A stretch of DNA of 42,075 nt from Rhodospirillales bacterium (GTDB lineage: Bacteria; Pseudomonadota; Alphaproteobacteria; BOG-932; Roseiterribacteraceae). Location: NCBI GenBank assembly GCA_028291345.1, contig JAQGIF010000284.1:1-42075 (forward strand), in the 5' to 3' direction. Under the pieces are notes generated by a model. That model worked only from the letters and a program-made list of their open reading frames with translations. It was not told where the DNA came from and searched no databases. Every line of letters starts with the position of its first letter. Within the stretch, counting starts at the first letter, position 1. Shown here piece by piece: positions 25,438 to 33,452 of the stretch. Both the position numbers and the translations under genes were made by a program.

Positions 25438-26988
25438 CTATTTTGCCGCGACGGACTGCACGGGCGCCAGGCCAGCGCTTTCCGGAGCATCGCCAGTTTC
25501 CGTCCAGCCGCCGCCGAGAGCCTTGTAGATGGCGATCAGGTTGGTGGAGATCGTCACCGAACTGCGGGCGACCTCTGTCTGCGAGGCATATAGCCGTCGC
25601 TCGGCATCGAGGACGTCGAGGAAGTTCGAGAGACCCGCCCGATAGCGCTGCTGCGCCAGCAACAGCGAATGCTGGTTGGCTTCCGCCGCACGCTGCAGCG
25701 CGCGGAGGCGAACCTGCTCCGCCTCGTAGGACGATACCGCGTTCTCTACATCGTGCAGCGCACTCAGCACCGTGGTCTTATAGGTCAGCGCGGCTTCCTT
25801 CTGGCGCACCTCCTGAACCGAGATATTGGCATAGGTCACACCGTTGAAGACCGGAATCTGCAGCGATGGACCGAAATTATAGAATTTGCTGGCCCAGGCG
25901 CCGAGCTTGTTGAAGCGAAGCGCCTGCAGGCCGATGGAACCGGTCATCGTCAGGCGCGGATACAGATCGGCGGTCGCGACGCCGATATTGGCCGTCGCGG
26001 CGTGGAGCTCGGCCTCTGCACGCCGGATATCGGGGCGGCGACGGGCGAGGTCCGACGGCATGCCGATCGGCACTTGCGGCGGATTGGACGGCAGCGCCTT
26101 GGGCTTCCCGAGTTCCTGCTGCAGGGCACCCGGCTCAAGCGCCAGCAACAGGCTCAGTGCGTTAATGACGTGCGCCTCCTGGTCTTCTAGCGCCGGCAGC
26201 TGCGCGGCGGTCGTCGCGACCTCGGCCGATGCGCTTTCGACATCGAGATTGCTCGTTTCGCCGCCCTGCGCCTGGGCGTGCGTCAGGTTATAGGCGTCCT
26301 GCTGGGCCTTCAGATTGTCCTGGGTGATCGCGATCAGACGCTGGACGCCGCGTAGCTGGATATAGCTCCGCGCGACTTCGGCATAAACCGATACGAGGGC
26401 GTCGTTTCGTGCTTCAGCCACCGCCTGGGCTTGGGCTTCGGCCGATTCCACCGAACGGCGGACACGACCGAACAGATCGATCTCCCACGACGCGTCGAAG
26501 CCGGTTTGAAAAAGATCGAAAGGCGGAATTGCAAAAGGCACAGCCGAAGACGGTATGCCGTTCGCCGCGGCCTGGGAGGCCGTCTGCCCGCCGCCCGTCG
26601 GACTGCCGAAGATGCTCAGTGCTCCATTGGGAGACAGCCGTGTTCGCGCATACGAACTATCCAGCCCCACCGTCGGAAGATTGCGCGCACCGACCGCCTG
26701 AAGCTGAGCGCGCGCTTCTTCGATGCGCAGCGCCGCCTGCTGGAGGTCGGGATTGGAGTCGCGCGCCCGCTCGATTAGCGAGGTTAGTTCCGCATCGTTG
26801 AACCGGCTCCACCAGTTGGTGGCGTCGGCGGACTCGGATGTGATCCTGCTGTCGGGCTGGCCTTCCTTCGGGGGCTGGGCGACCCACCCCTTGGGCGTTT
26901 CAGCTGTCGATGCGGTAAAATTGGGGCCGACCGTACAGCCGGAAACGCTCATCAGTACGATGAGAGAAGAGCCTAGAAACAGACGCAT
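25438..26988 (-). CDS. Outer-membrane efflux lipoprotein (NodT/OprM family)
   Basis: A 516-residue outer-membrane factor for a tripartite pump. A lipoprotein signal peptide ends in the lipobox VSGC, with Cys18 as the acylated residue, followed by the family-typical TVGPNF. Further family marks are WWSRFNDAELTSLIERARDSNPDLQQAALRIEEARAQL, the VPFAIPPFDLFQTGFDASWEIDLFGRV block, and DLARRRPDIRRAEAELHAATANIGVATADLYPRLTMTG in the second repeat. Although NodT members often serve RND pumps, here it faces marR-emrA-emrB and shares their promoter block, so it is the likely channel for that pump. GGGAAG precedes the ATG at 5 nt. Confidence 0.95.
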   Translation of the reverse strand: MRLFLGSSLIVLMSVSGCTVGPNFTASTAETPKGWVAQPPKEGQPDSRITSESADATNWWSRFNDAELTSLIERARDSNPDLQQAALRIEEARAQLQAVGARNLPTVGLDSSYARTRLSPNGALSIFGSPTGGGQTASQAAANGIPSSAVPFAIPPFDLFQTGFDASWEIDLFGRVRRSVESAEAQAQAVAEARNDALVSVYAEVARSYIQLRGVQRLIAITQDNLKAQQDAYNLTHAQAQGGETSNLDVESASAEVATTAAQLPALEDQEAHVINALSLLLALEPGALQQELGKPKALPSNPPQVPIGMPSDLARRRPDIRRAEAELHAATANIGVATADLYPRLTMTGSIGLQALRFNKLGAWASKFYNFGPSLQIPVFNGVTYANISVQEVRQKEAALTYKTTVLSALHDVENAVSSYEAEQVRLRALQRAAEANQHSLLLAQQRYRAGLSNFLDVLDAERRLYASQTEVARSSVTISTNLIAIYKALGGGWTETGDAPESAGLAPVQSVAAK

Positions 26989-27021
26989 GAATACTTCCCG
27001 ACAGAGACCAGCGGCAGGCCA

Positions 27022-27053
27022 TAAGATAGGTAGCTAGCTAATGATTAGCAAGC
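27022..27053 (-). promoter_or_regulatory. Efflux channel promoter and operator, copy B
   Basis: Reverse-strand copy of the marR block, 30 of 32 positions identical and in the same orientation relative to its gene. The -35 TTGCTA (27045-27050) and -10 TATCTT (27023-27028) are 16 bp apart. Between them lies the perfect 13-bp palindrome GCTAATCATTAGC, then AGCTAGCT. It lies 33 bp upstream of the outer-membrane gene's ATG. Confidence 0.7.
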
Positions 27054-27094
27054 ACGCGACTTGCCGTTTGCGCGACCAGGGCAAGATGTCAGGT

Positions 27095-27615
27095 CTACTC
27101 CACCGCAACGCATTCGACCGGAAGCTTACGCCGTTTCGGCAACCAGACGGTAACCGTCGTCCCTTCGCCGGGCGTGCTTTTGATATCCATCGCGCCACCA
27201 TGGAGATCGACCAACGGGTTCGTCAATGGCAGCCCCAGCTCGGTGCCTTGATAGCGGCGCGACAGCGAGCTGCCGATCTGGCGGAAGGGCTGCATCGCCA
27301 TCACCGCTTCGTCGGCGGTCATGCCAATTCCGGTATCAATCACCCGCAAAACGATGCCGTCTTCATCGGCGCGGCCGGGCGGCGTCTGCAGCTCATGGCT
27401 ATATTGGCCAGGAAATCGCCGCGGCGCGGTTGGTGGTTTCCGCCCGGTCGCGCGGTGGCGAGCTCCACCCCTGTTTGGAGAGCTGCGTCTCGCGCTCCAG
27501 CAACGCGCTGCTCCAGCGTTCCGCCTCGCGCACGGCCGGCAGGATGAACCAGGTCAGCAGGCTGATGATGAGCAGGCTGGTCAGGGCGAAGAGTACGATC
27601 CAGCGGTCAGTTTAC
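27095..27615 (-). pseudogene. Sensor histidine kinase remnant
   Basis: Reading the minus strand, a membrane helix (IVLFALTSLLIISLLTWFIL) is followed by a coiled linker (LLERETQLSKQ). After a frame change comes a broken dimerisation domain in which DFLAN and, in another frame, SHELQTPP correspond to the usual FLANMSHELRTPL H-box. A deletion then joins straight to the ATP-binding half: GIVLRVIDTGIGM (N/G1 region), PFRQIGSSLSRRYQGTELGLPLT (F/G2 region) and the final PGEGTTVTVWLP strand. Several frameshifts and the internal deletion show a dead gene. No response regulator lies beside it. Confidence 0.75.
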
Positions 27616-27637
27616 GGCCCCGCTCATCGAGCCCGGA

Positions 27638-28168
27638 TCATTTATGTCGGGCAAAAAACGGATGCTCGAGAACCGCGTAGGACGGGTCGGCAGCGTCATG
27701 GCTACCGAACAGGCAGCCGGTAGTGTCCGGCAAGTCCTTGGTCCAGGACGACGGAGCCATCTGTTTCCAGTCCACTGACACGGTCCGCCGCGCGAATAGC
27801 CAACGCCCATCGACCTTGGCGTAATGATCGAGATAGCGCATGCCGTGGACCAGGTCGTTCCACCCGCCGCCTTCGGCCGGCAGGGTATGGTAGGCGGTGA
27901 CATAAACCTCGCCTTGCGCGCGGGTCCCACCTTCAACGGCGATGAGATGATTTTGCACGGCGTGGGTGGTGATCCCAAGGCGCGGCATCACGGTCATCAG
28001 CCAATCGACATAGCCTTCGGCCGGGCCGGTATAGCCGCCGCCGTGATTATCCTCCATCGCGTCAGGCGTGTAGAGCGTGCGTAGGAAGGCAAAATCCTGG
28101 CGATCGACCGATCGAGAATAACACAGCACCAGGTCGCGAATGGCGTCCTTGTCGATCAAAGTCTGCAT
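27638..28168 (-). CDS. NTF2-like (SnoaL_4-type) protein
   Basis: A 176-residue protein of the NTF2-like superfamily. It starts with the usual helix (DKDAIRDLVLCYSRSVDRQDFAFLRTLYTPDAME) and carries the Tyr, Asp and His residues seen in scytalone-dehydratase/bile-acid-dehydratase-like members (VDRQD, TTHAVQNHLI, YLDHYAKVDGRWLFARRTVSVDW). Such proteins are common in sphingomonad catabolic regions as dehydratases, isomerases or hydroxylase partners; the substrate cannot be assigned. It follows the Tat-exported NTF2-like gene by 34 bp. Confidence 0.85.
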   Translation of the reverse strand: MQTLIDKDAIRDLVLCYSRSVDRQDFAFLRTLYTPDAMEDNHGGGYTGPAEGYVDWLMTVMPRLGITTHAVQNHLIAVEGGTRAQGEVYVTAYHTLPAEGGGWNDLVHGMRYLDHYAKVDGRWLFARRTVSVDWKQMAPSSWTKDLPDTTGCLFGSHDAADPSYAVLEHPFFARHK

Positions 28169-28202
28169 TGCATTTTCCCGCTAACGCGCGGCCACGTCCT
28201 CC

Positions 28203-28718
28203 TCAGACATAGTCGCTCCATTCCTTGATTTTCCCGTTCTTGACCACGAACACGCCGAACACCTTCGTCGGATTGGTCGTCCGCTTACCTTTGACCGTGC
28301 TGTCAATCCTGGAGTTTACGACCAGCGGACCGCGCGCGAAAGTTTCCAATATCTTAAGGTCATACCGCTCCCCATTATTGAGGAAGGTCTGGAACAGAGC
28401 AATCGCGGGCTCATGGCCGGTCACCGGATCGACCGTCTCGCCGAACCGGACCAGGCAGTCGTCCGCCAGATAATGATTGACCAGTTGTTCCGCATCGGGC
28501 GGATCGTCGCCCCAGGCTTTGCAGAACTCCTTGACTAGCTGGATGTTGGTTTTTTCGATGGTGCCGGCACTGGCGGCGCTGGGCATATTGAGGTTCGGCG
28601 GGGCGCCGGGGGTGCCTTCGGCCGGCGGCGCATCTGCTGCGCCGGCGGCACCCGCCGCCGCCATGGCGAAGGCGCCCAATCCCCCCGCCACAACCAAATT
28701 TCGCCGTGTCACAAGCAT
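28203..28718 (-). CDS. Exported limonene-epoxide-hydrolase-like NTF2 protein
   Basis: A 171-residue protein with an N-terminal twin-arginine signal (VTRRNLVVAGGLGAFAMAAAGAAGA), then a Pro/Ala-rich linker and an NTF2-like domain. The domain (NIQLVKEFCKAWGDDPPDAEQLVNHYLADDCLVRFG ... EPAIALFQTFLNNGERYDLKIL ... RIDSTVKGKR ... KVFGVFVVKNGKIKEWSDY) resembles limonene-1,2-epoxide hydrolases, whose Asp/Arg/Asp triad may be present. The ATG at 28718 is preferred because AGGGAG lies upstream and the RR motif is then close to the start; starts at 28736 or 28766 are possible. Export of this fold is unusual. Confidence 0.82.
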   Translation of the reverse strand: MLVTRRNLVVAGGLGAFAMAAAGAAGAADAPPAEGTPGAPPNLNMPSAASAGTIEKTNIQLVKEFCKAWGDDPPDAEQLVNHYLADDCLVRFGETVDPVTGHEPAIALFQTFLNNGERYDLKILETFARGPLVVNSRIDSTVKGKRTTNPTKVFGVFVVKNGKIKEWSDYV

Positions 28719-29020
28719 AGCGCTTAGCTCCCTCATCGCTTTTCGCGCACTTGGCTGCCGCCCCAAGTGAACAGTTTTTTTACGTTAGCCGAATCTTAGC
28801 AACAAATCATTGATTTTGGTGTGCGATTTTCGCGGCACCGAGGCAAGTTCTCCTACTGCAAAGCGGGAAAGAAAGGGGCCCGCGCAGCGGTGGGAAGGTG
28901 AGCGTGCAAGGGCTTTGAGGGCATGGAATGCCCCCTCGCCCCAGCCGCCGCTAAGCTCGCTTGCGCTCGGTAAGGCTTGGCTGCCCTCTTCCTCAGGGGT
29001 GAGGGATTATGAAAAACACC
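28719..29020. other. Intergenic region with inverted repeats
   Basis: About 300 bp between the metH stop and the exported NTF2-like gene. It contains a perfect 5-bp hairpin GGGCA-TGGAA-TGCCC (28919-28933). It also has a wider pair, CCCTCGCCCC (28933-28942) and GGGGTGAGGG (28996-29005), one mismatch apart, enclosing a further imperfect stem. The composition looks like a dispersed intergenic repeat. I see no gene. Confidence 0.45.
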
Positions 29021-32000
29021 CTAAACGCTGAAGTATTTCGCTTTCGGATGATGCACTACCAGGGCCGATGTCGACTGTTCCGGGTGAATCTGGAACTCAT
29101 CGGATAAGGCTACGCCGATCCGTTCCGCATCCAGAATCTTGAAGATCGGAACCTGATCCTCCAGCCTGGGACAGGCCGGGTAGCCGAAGCTGTAGCGGCT
29201 GCCGTGATAGCTTTGGCCGAGCAGCGCATCCATGTCGCGCGCATCCTCCTCAGCGAAGCCGAGTTCGGAGCGAATGCGTTTATGGACGAATTCGGCCATC
29301 GCTTCGGCCATCTCCACGCCCAGCCCGTGCAGGTACAGGTAATCCTGGTAGCGGTTTTCCTCGAACCACTCCCGTGCCGTGTCGCTGGCCTTCGGACCCA
29401 TCGTCACGACCTGGAAAGCGACAACGTCGCGCCCGGCTGAATCGATGTCGCGGAAGAAATCGGCGATGCATTCGCCGTCGGCTCTTGCCTGCCGTGGGAG
29501 TGTGAAGCGGGTGATTTCGGTCTGGCCGTCTTCCTCGAATACGACTAGGTCGTCGCCCTCTCCGGCTGCCTTCCAATAACCATAGGCCGCCTGCGGCTGG
29601 AGGATCTGCTGCTGGTCGCAGATATCGAGCATCCGGCGCATGACTGGGCGCAACTCGCTCCGCGCCCAGGCGAGGAATTCCTCCAGACTGCGGCCGGCCT
29701 TGCGGAAACCCCATTGGAATTGGAACAGCGAGCGTTCGTTCACGTAAGGCACCAGCGCCCGCGGATCGACGTGCTCGATCAGGCGCGTGCCCCAGAATGG
29801 CGGGCTGGGAACCGCGACGCCCTGTACTAGGTTGGTGCGGCGAACTTTGGCATATTCGCGGTCGACCGGCGGCGCAGCGTCGGTGGCAACGCCCAGCTTT
29901 CGTTTCTGGTTTGACGGCTTGCCGACCCGGCGCTTCTGGATCGCAGCCAGATATTCGTCGAAGCCGTTGGTCTTGACCTTGTCCATCAGCGACAGTCCGT
30001 CAAATGCATCGCGGGCATAGGCGACGCGGCCGCTGCCGTAGGATTCGACGCAATCATCCTCGACATAGTTGCGGGTCAGCGCCGCGCCGCCAAGGAAGAT
30101 GGGGATATCGATCCCCTCGCGGGTCAGCTCGGCCAAATTCTCTCGCATCACCACGGTGGACTTGACCAGCAGTCCGGACATGCCGATGGCGTCGGCCTTA
30201 TGTTCGCGCGCAGCCGCCAGGATGTTCGCGAGCGGCTGCTTGATGCCGAGATTGACGACGCGATAGCCGTTATTTGTCAAAATGATATCGACCAGATTCT
30301 TACCGATATCGTGAACGTCGCCCTTCACGGTGGCGAGCACGATGGTGCCCTTTTCCTGGCCCTCGACCTTCTCCATGAAGGGTTCGAGATAGGCGACGGA
30401 GGCCTTCATCGTCTCGGCCGATTGCAGGACGAACGGCAACTGCATCTTGCCCGAACCGAATAGTTCGCCCACCACCTTCATGCCGTCCAGCAGGATGGTG
30501 TTGATGATGTCCAGCGGCGGATGGGTCTTCATCGCGTCCGCCAGCTCGTCTTCCAGCCCCTTGCGGTCGCCCTCGACGATGCGCAGCTTCAGACGCTCCT
30601 CGACAGTCTCGGGCCGGGCCCGTTTTTCCGAAGCCGCGGCCTTGCGGTCTGCGAAATGCGCCAGCAGGGCGTGCAGCGGATCGTAGCCTTCGCGCCTGCG
30701 GTCGAAGATCAAATCTTCCATGATCTCGATCTCTTCCGGCGGAATCAGATGCAGCGGCGCGATCTTCGACACATGGACGATCGCGCCGGTCATGCCGGCC
30801 TTGACCGCATGGTCGAGGAACACCGAGTTCAGCACATGCCGCGCGGCCGGGTTCAGGCCGAACGAGATGTTCGACAGGCCCAGTATGATCTGTACATCCG
30901 GGAATTCCTGGCGGATCAGGCGGATACCCTCGATCGTTTCCAGACCAAGCTTGCGGTCGTCCTCGTTGCCCGTCGCGATAGTGAAGGTCAGCGGGTCGAT
31001 CATCAGATCGGATTGCGGCAGGCCGTGCTTATTGCAGGCGAAATCGACCAGTCGGCGGGCGATGGCGAGCTTGTGCTCGGCCGTCTTCGACATGCCCTGC
31101 TCGTCGATCGTCAACGCGATGAGGGCGCATCCGAATTTCTTGGCCAGAACAAGGCGATCCTCGGCGTGCTTCTCACCATCTTCGAAGTTGATCGAATTGA
31201 TGATCGGCTTGCCGCCATAGAGTTTGAGCGCCGCCTCGATCACCGGTGTCTCGGTCGAATCGATCACCAGGGGCGCGGTCACGGCGCCGGTCAGGCGGGT
31301 AACCACCGCATCCATCTCGCCGGTCTCGTCGCGGCCGACGAAGGCAGTGCAGACGTCCAGCGCGTTCGAGCCCTCCTTCACCTGCTCCTTCGCCATGTCG
31401 ACGCAGCCGTCCCAATCATGCGCCTCCTGTAATTGCCGCCATTTCTTGCTGCCGTTGGCGTTGCAGCGCTCGCCGATCGAGAAGTAGGCATTCTCCTGGC
31501 GCAGCGAGACTTGGCCGTAGAGCGAAGCGACCGACGGAATCCACACTGAGTTGCGCTTCTTCGGCGCGGGCCGCTGCCCATTTTTGGCGAGCTTGCGTAA
31601 CACTCCGTCCAACGCAGCGATATGGGCCGGTGTCGTACCGCAGCAGCCGCCGATCAGATTGACCCCGTCCTCGGCGATGAAGCGTTCCAGCCACATCGCC
31701 ATTTCCTCTGGCGACAGTGGATATTTGGTCTGGCCGTCGACCAGTTCGGGCAGGCCGGCATTGGGTTGGACCGAAATCAATCCCTCCCAATTGTCCGAGA
31801 GGAACTTCACATGTTCGGCCATTTCCTGGGGGCCGGTGGCACAGTTCAACCCCATCAATGGCACGTCCAGCGCGTCGATCACGGTCGCCGCGGCGGCGAT
31901 ATCCGGCCCGACCAGCAAGGTGCCGGTGGTTTCAACCGTCACCTGAACAAAAATGGGTGTATCCGTGCCGGCTTCCTTCCGCGCGATCTTGGCGGCATTG

Positions 32001-32509
32001 ACCGCAGCTTTGATCTGCAAGGTATCCTGGCAGGTTTCGATCAATATGCCGTCGACGGCGCCCGCCACTAGCCCGCGGGCCTGGACGATCAGCCCGGCCT
32101 CCAGCCGATCATAGGTAATATGACCGAGGCTGGGCAGCTTGGTGCCCGGCCCGATTGAGCCCAGCACGAAGCGCTCTTTCCCGTGCCCGAACTTCTCGAT
32201 CGCCTCGCGCGCCAGCTCGCCGGCGCGGCGGTTGATTTCCAGCGCCCTGTCCTCCAGCCCCTCGAATTCAGCCAAGGTGATCGGCGACCCGCCGAAGCTG
32301 TTGGTCTGGATGATGTCGGAGCCGGCCTCGAGGTAGCCGCGATGAATCTCATGGACGATATCGGGGCGCGATAGGTTCAGGACCTCTGTGCAGTTCTCCT
32401 GTCCCCAATAATCGCGCTCGACATCCAGATCCATCGCCTGGACCCGGCTGCCGGTGCCGCCGTCGCATAGCAGAACTCGTTCGGCAAGCGCTTCAAGAAG
32501 TTTAGCCAA
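29021..32509 (-). CDS. metH: Cobalamin-dependent methionine synthase
   Basis: Makes methionine from homocysteine and 5-methyltetrahydrofolate via methylcobalamin. All modules are fused in 1162 residues. The homocysteine domain has zinc cysteines in LNCATGP (about 223) and GGCCGTTP (289, 290). Next come the pterin domain (FSIGERCNANGSKKW), the B12 cap and the B12 domain with the axial-ligand motif DVHDIGKN (His about 733). The AdoMet reactivation domain follows (RYSFGYPACPRLEDQ in place of the usual RxxxGYPACP). The start is probably TTG at 32509 (MAKLLEALAERVLLCDGG), 8 bp inside metF, with AGGA upstream; a GTG at 32560 is less likely. Last gene of the operon. Confidence 0.95.
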   Translation of the reverse strand: MAKLLEALAERVLLCDGGTGSRVQAMDLDVERDYWGQENCTEVLNLSRPDIVHEIHRGYLEAGSDIIQTNSFGGSPITLAEFEGLEDRALEINRRAGELAREAIEKFGHGKERFVLGSIGPGTKLPSLGHITYDRLEAGLIVQARGLVAGAVDGILIETCQDTLQIKAAVNAAKIARKEAGTDTPIFVQVTVETTGTLLVGPDIAAAATVIDALDVPLMGLNCATGPQEMAEHVKFLSDNWEGLISVQPNAGLPELVDGQTKYPLSPEEMAMWLERFIAEDGVNLIGGCCGTTPAHIAALDGVLRKLAKNGQRPAPKKRNSVWIPSVASLYGQVSLRQENAYFSIGERCNANGSKKWRQLQEAHDWDGCVDMAKEQVKEGSNALDVCTAFVGRDETGEMDAVVTRLTGAVTAPLVIDSTETPVIEAALKLYGGKPIINSINFEDGEKHAEDRLVLAKKFGCALIALTIDEQGMSKTAEHKLAIARRLVDFACNKHGLPQSDLMIDPLTFTIATGNEDDRKLGLETIEGIRLIRQEFPDVQIILGLSNISFGLNPAARHVLNSVFLDHAVKAGMTGAIVHVSKIAPLHLIPPEEIEIMEDLIFDRRREGYDPLHALLAHFADRKAAASEKRARPETVEERLKLRIVEGDRKGLEDELADAMKTHPPLDIINTILLDGMKVVGELFGSGKMQLPFVLQSAETMKASVAYLEPFMEKVEGQEKGTIVLATVKGDVHDIGKNLVDIILTNNGYRVVNLGIKQPLANILAAAREHKADAIGMSGLLVKSTVVMRENLAELTREGIDIPIFLGGAALTRNYVEDDCVESYGSGRVAYARDAFDGLSLMDKVKTNGFDEYLAAIQKRRVGKPSNQKRKLGVATDAAPPVDREYAKVRRTNLVQGVAVPSPPFWGTRLIEHVDPRALVPYVNERSLFQFQWGFRKAGRSLEEFLAWARSELRPVMRRMLDICDQQQILQPQAAYGYWKAAGEGDDLVVFEEDGQTEITRFTLPRQARADGECIADFFRDIDSAGRDVVAFQVVTMGPKASDTAREWFEENRYQDYLYLHGLGVEMAEAMAEFVHKRIRSELGFAEEDARDMDALLGQSYHGSRYSFGYPACPRLEDQVPIFKILDAERIGVALSDEFQIHPEQSTSALVVHHPKAKYFSV

Positions 32510-33452
32510 GATACTGATCCTGCTTTGAAATATGACTCTGATCACCGACGCCAAGCGCACGGCATATGTTGAGCACGAGCTCGGCCCGGTTCAGCGTGTA
32601 GAAATGGAAATGCCGCACGCCCAACGCATAGAGGTCGCGGCATTGCGCCAACGCCACCTTCGTCGCGACCGCATGCTTGAGCGCGGCATCGTCGCCCAGC
32701 CCGTCGAACTGAGCCCGAACTGCATCGGGAATATGCGCGCCGCAGGATTTCGCCATCTCGGCGGCCCGGCTAAAATTGGTCAGCGGCAGGATGCCGGGAA
32801 CAATCGGAACCGTGATGCCAGCCCTCTCTCCACGTTCGAGGAAATCTGCGTATTTTGTTGAATCAAAAAAGAATTGTGTGATCGCTCGCCTAGCGCCCGC
32901 ATCGATCTTGCGCTTCAGCGCATCGAGGTCGGCATCGGGGCTTCCCGCCTGCGGATGACATTCGGGATAGGCCGCGACGCTGATCTCGAACGGGTGAATG
33001 GCATGAAGACCAGCCACCAGATCATTGGCATAGGCGTAGCCACCGGGAGTCGGCACATAATCGCCGTCGATGCCGCCCGGGGGATCGCCTCGCAGAGCCA
33101 CGATATGGCGGATGCCGGCCTGCCAATAGGCGTCGGCAATGACGTCGATCTCATCGCGGGTCGCGTTCACGCAGGTCAGATGGGCCGCGGCCGGTAGACC
33201 GACCTCATTCTGGATGCGGCTGACCACGGCATGGGTGCGTTCTCGCGTCGATCCGCCTGCCCCATAAGTTACGGACATAAAGGACGGAACAATGGGCGCC
33301 AGCGTTTTCACGGCATGCCAGAGTTGCTGTTCCATCGCTTCGCTCTTCGGCGGGAAGAATTCGAAGCTGACGGAGATACCCGAACCGTCCACCGATGGCT
33401 GGAAATCACCGCCCGACGATTGGGCTAGCGGCTGCAAGGTAGGGTCGGTCAT
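32502..33452 (-). CDS. metF: Methylenetetrahydrofolate reductase
   Basis: FAD enzyme producing 5-methyl-THF, the methyl donor for the adjacent MetH. The 316-residue protein has the TIM-barrel family marks: VSFEFFPPKSEAMEQQLW, FMSVTYGAGGSTRERT, HLTCVNATRDEID, GIRHIVALRGDPPGG, and KRKIDAGARRAITQFFFD. About 25 N-terminal residues are a non-conserved extension. It overlaps the upstream regulator by 4 bp (ATGA) and the downstream metH by 8 bp, so all three genes are translationally coupled. Confidence 0.96.
   Translation of the reverse strand: MTDPTLQPLAQSSGGDFQPSVDGSGISVSFEFFPPKSEAMEQQLWHAVKTLAPIVPSFMSVTYGAGGSTRERTHAVVSRIQNEVGLPAAAHLTCVNATRDEIDVIADAYWQAGIRHIVALRGDPPGGIDGDYVPTPGGYAYANDLVAGLHAIHPFEISVAAYPECHPQAGSPDADLDALKRKIDAGARRAITQFFFDSTKYADFLERGERAGITVPIVPGILPLTNFSRAAEMAKSCGAHIPDAVRAQFDGLGDDAALKHAVATKVALAQCRDLYALGVRHFHFYTLNRAELVLNICRALGVGDQSHISKQDQYLG

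Noticed and set aside
30521-31432. Plus-strand open frame of 303 codons
   Set aside because: It is antisense to metH with no recognisable domain.
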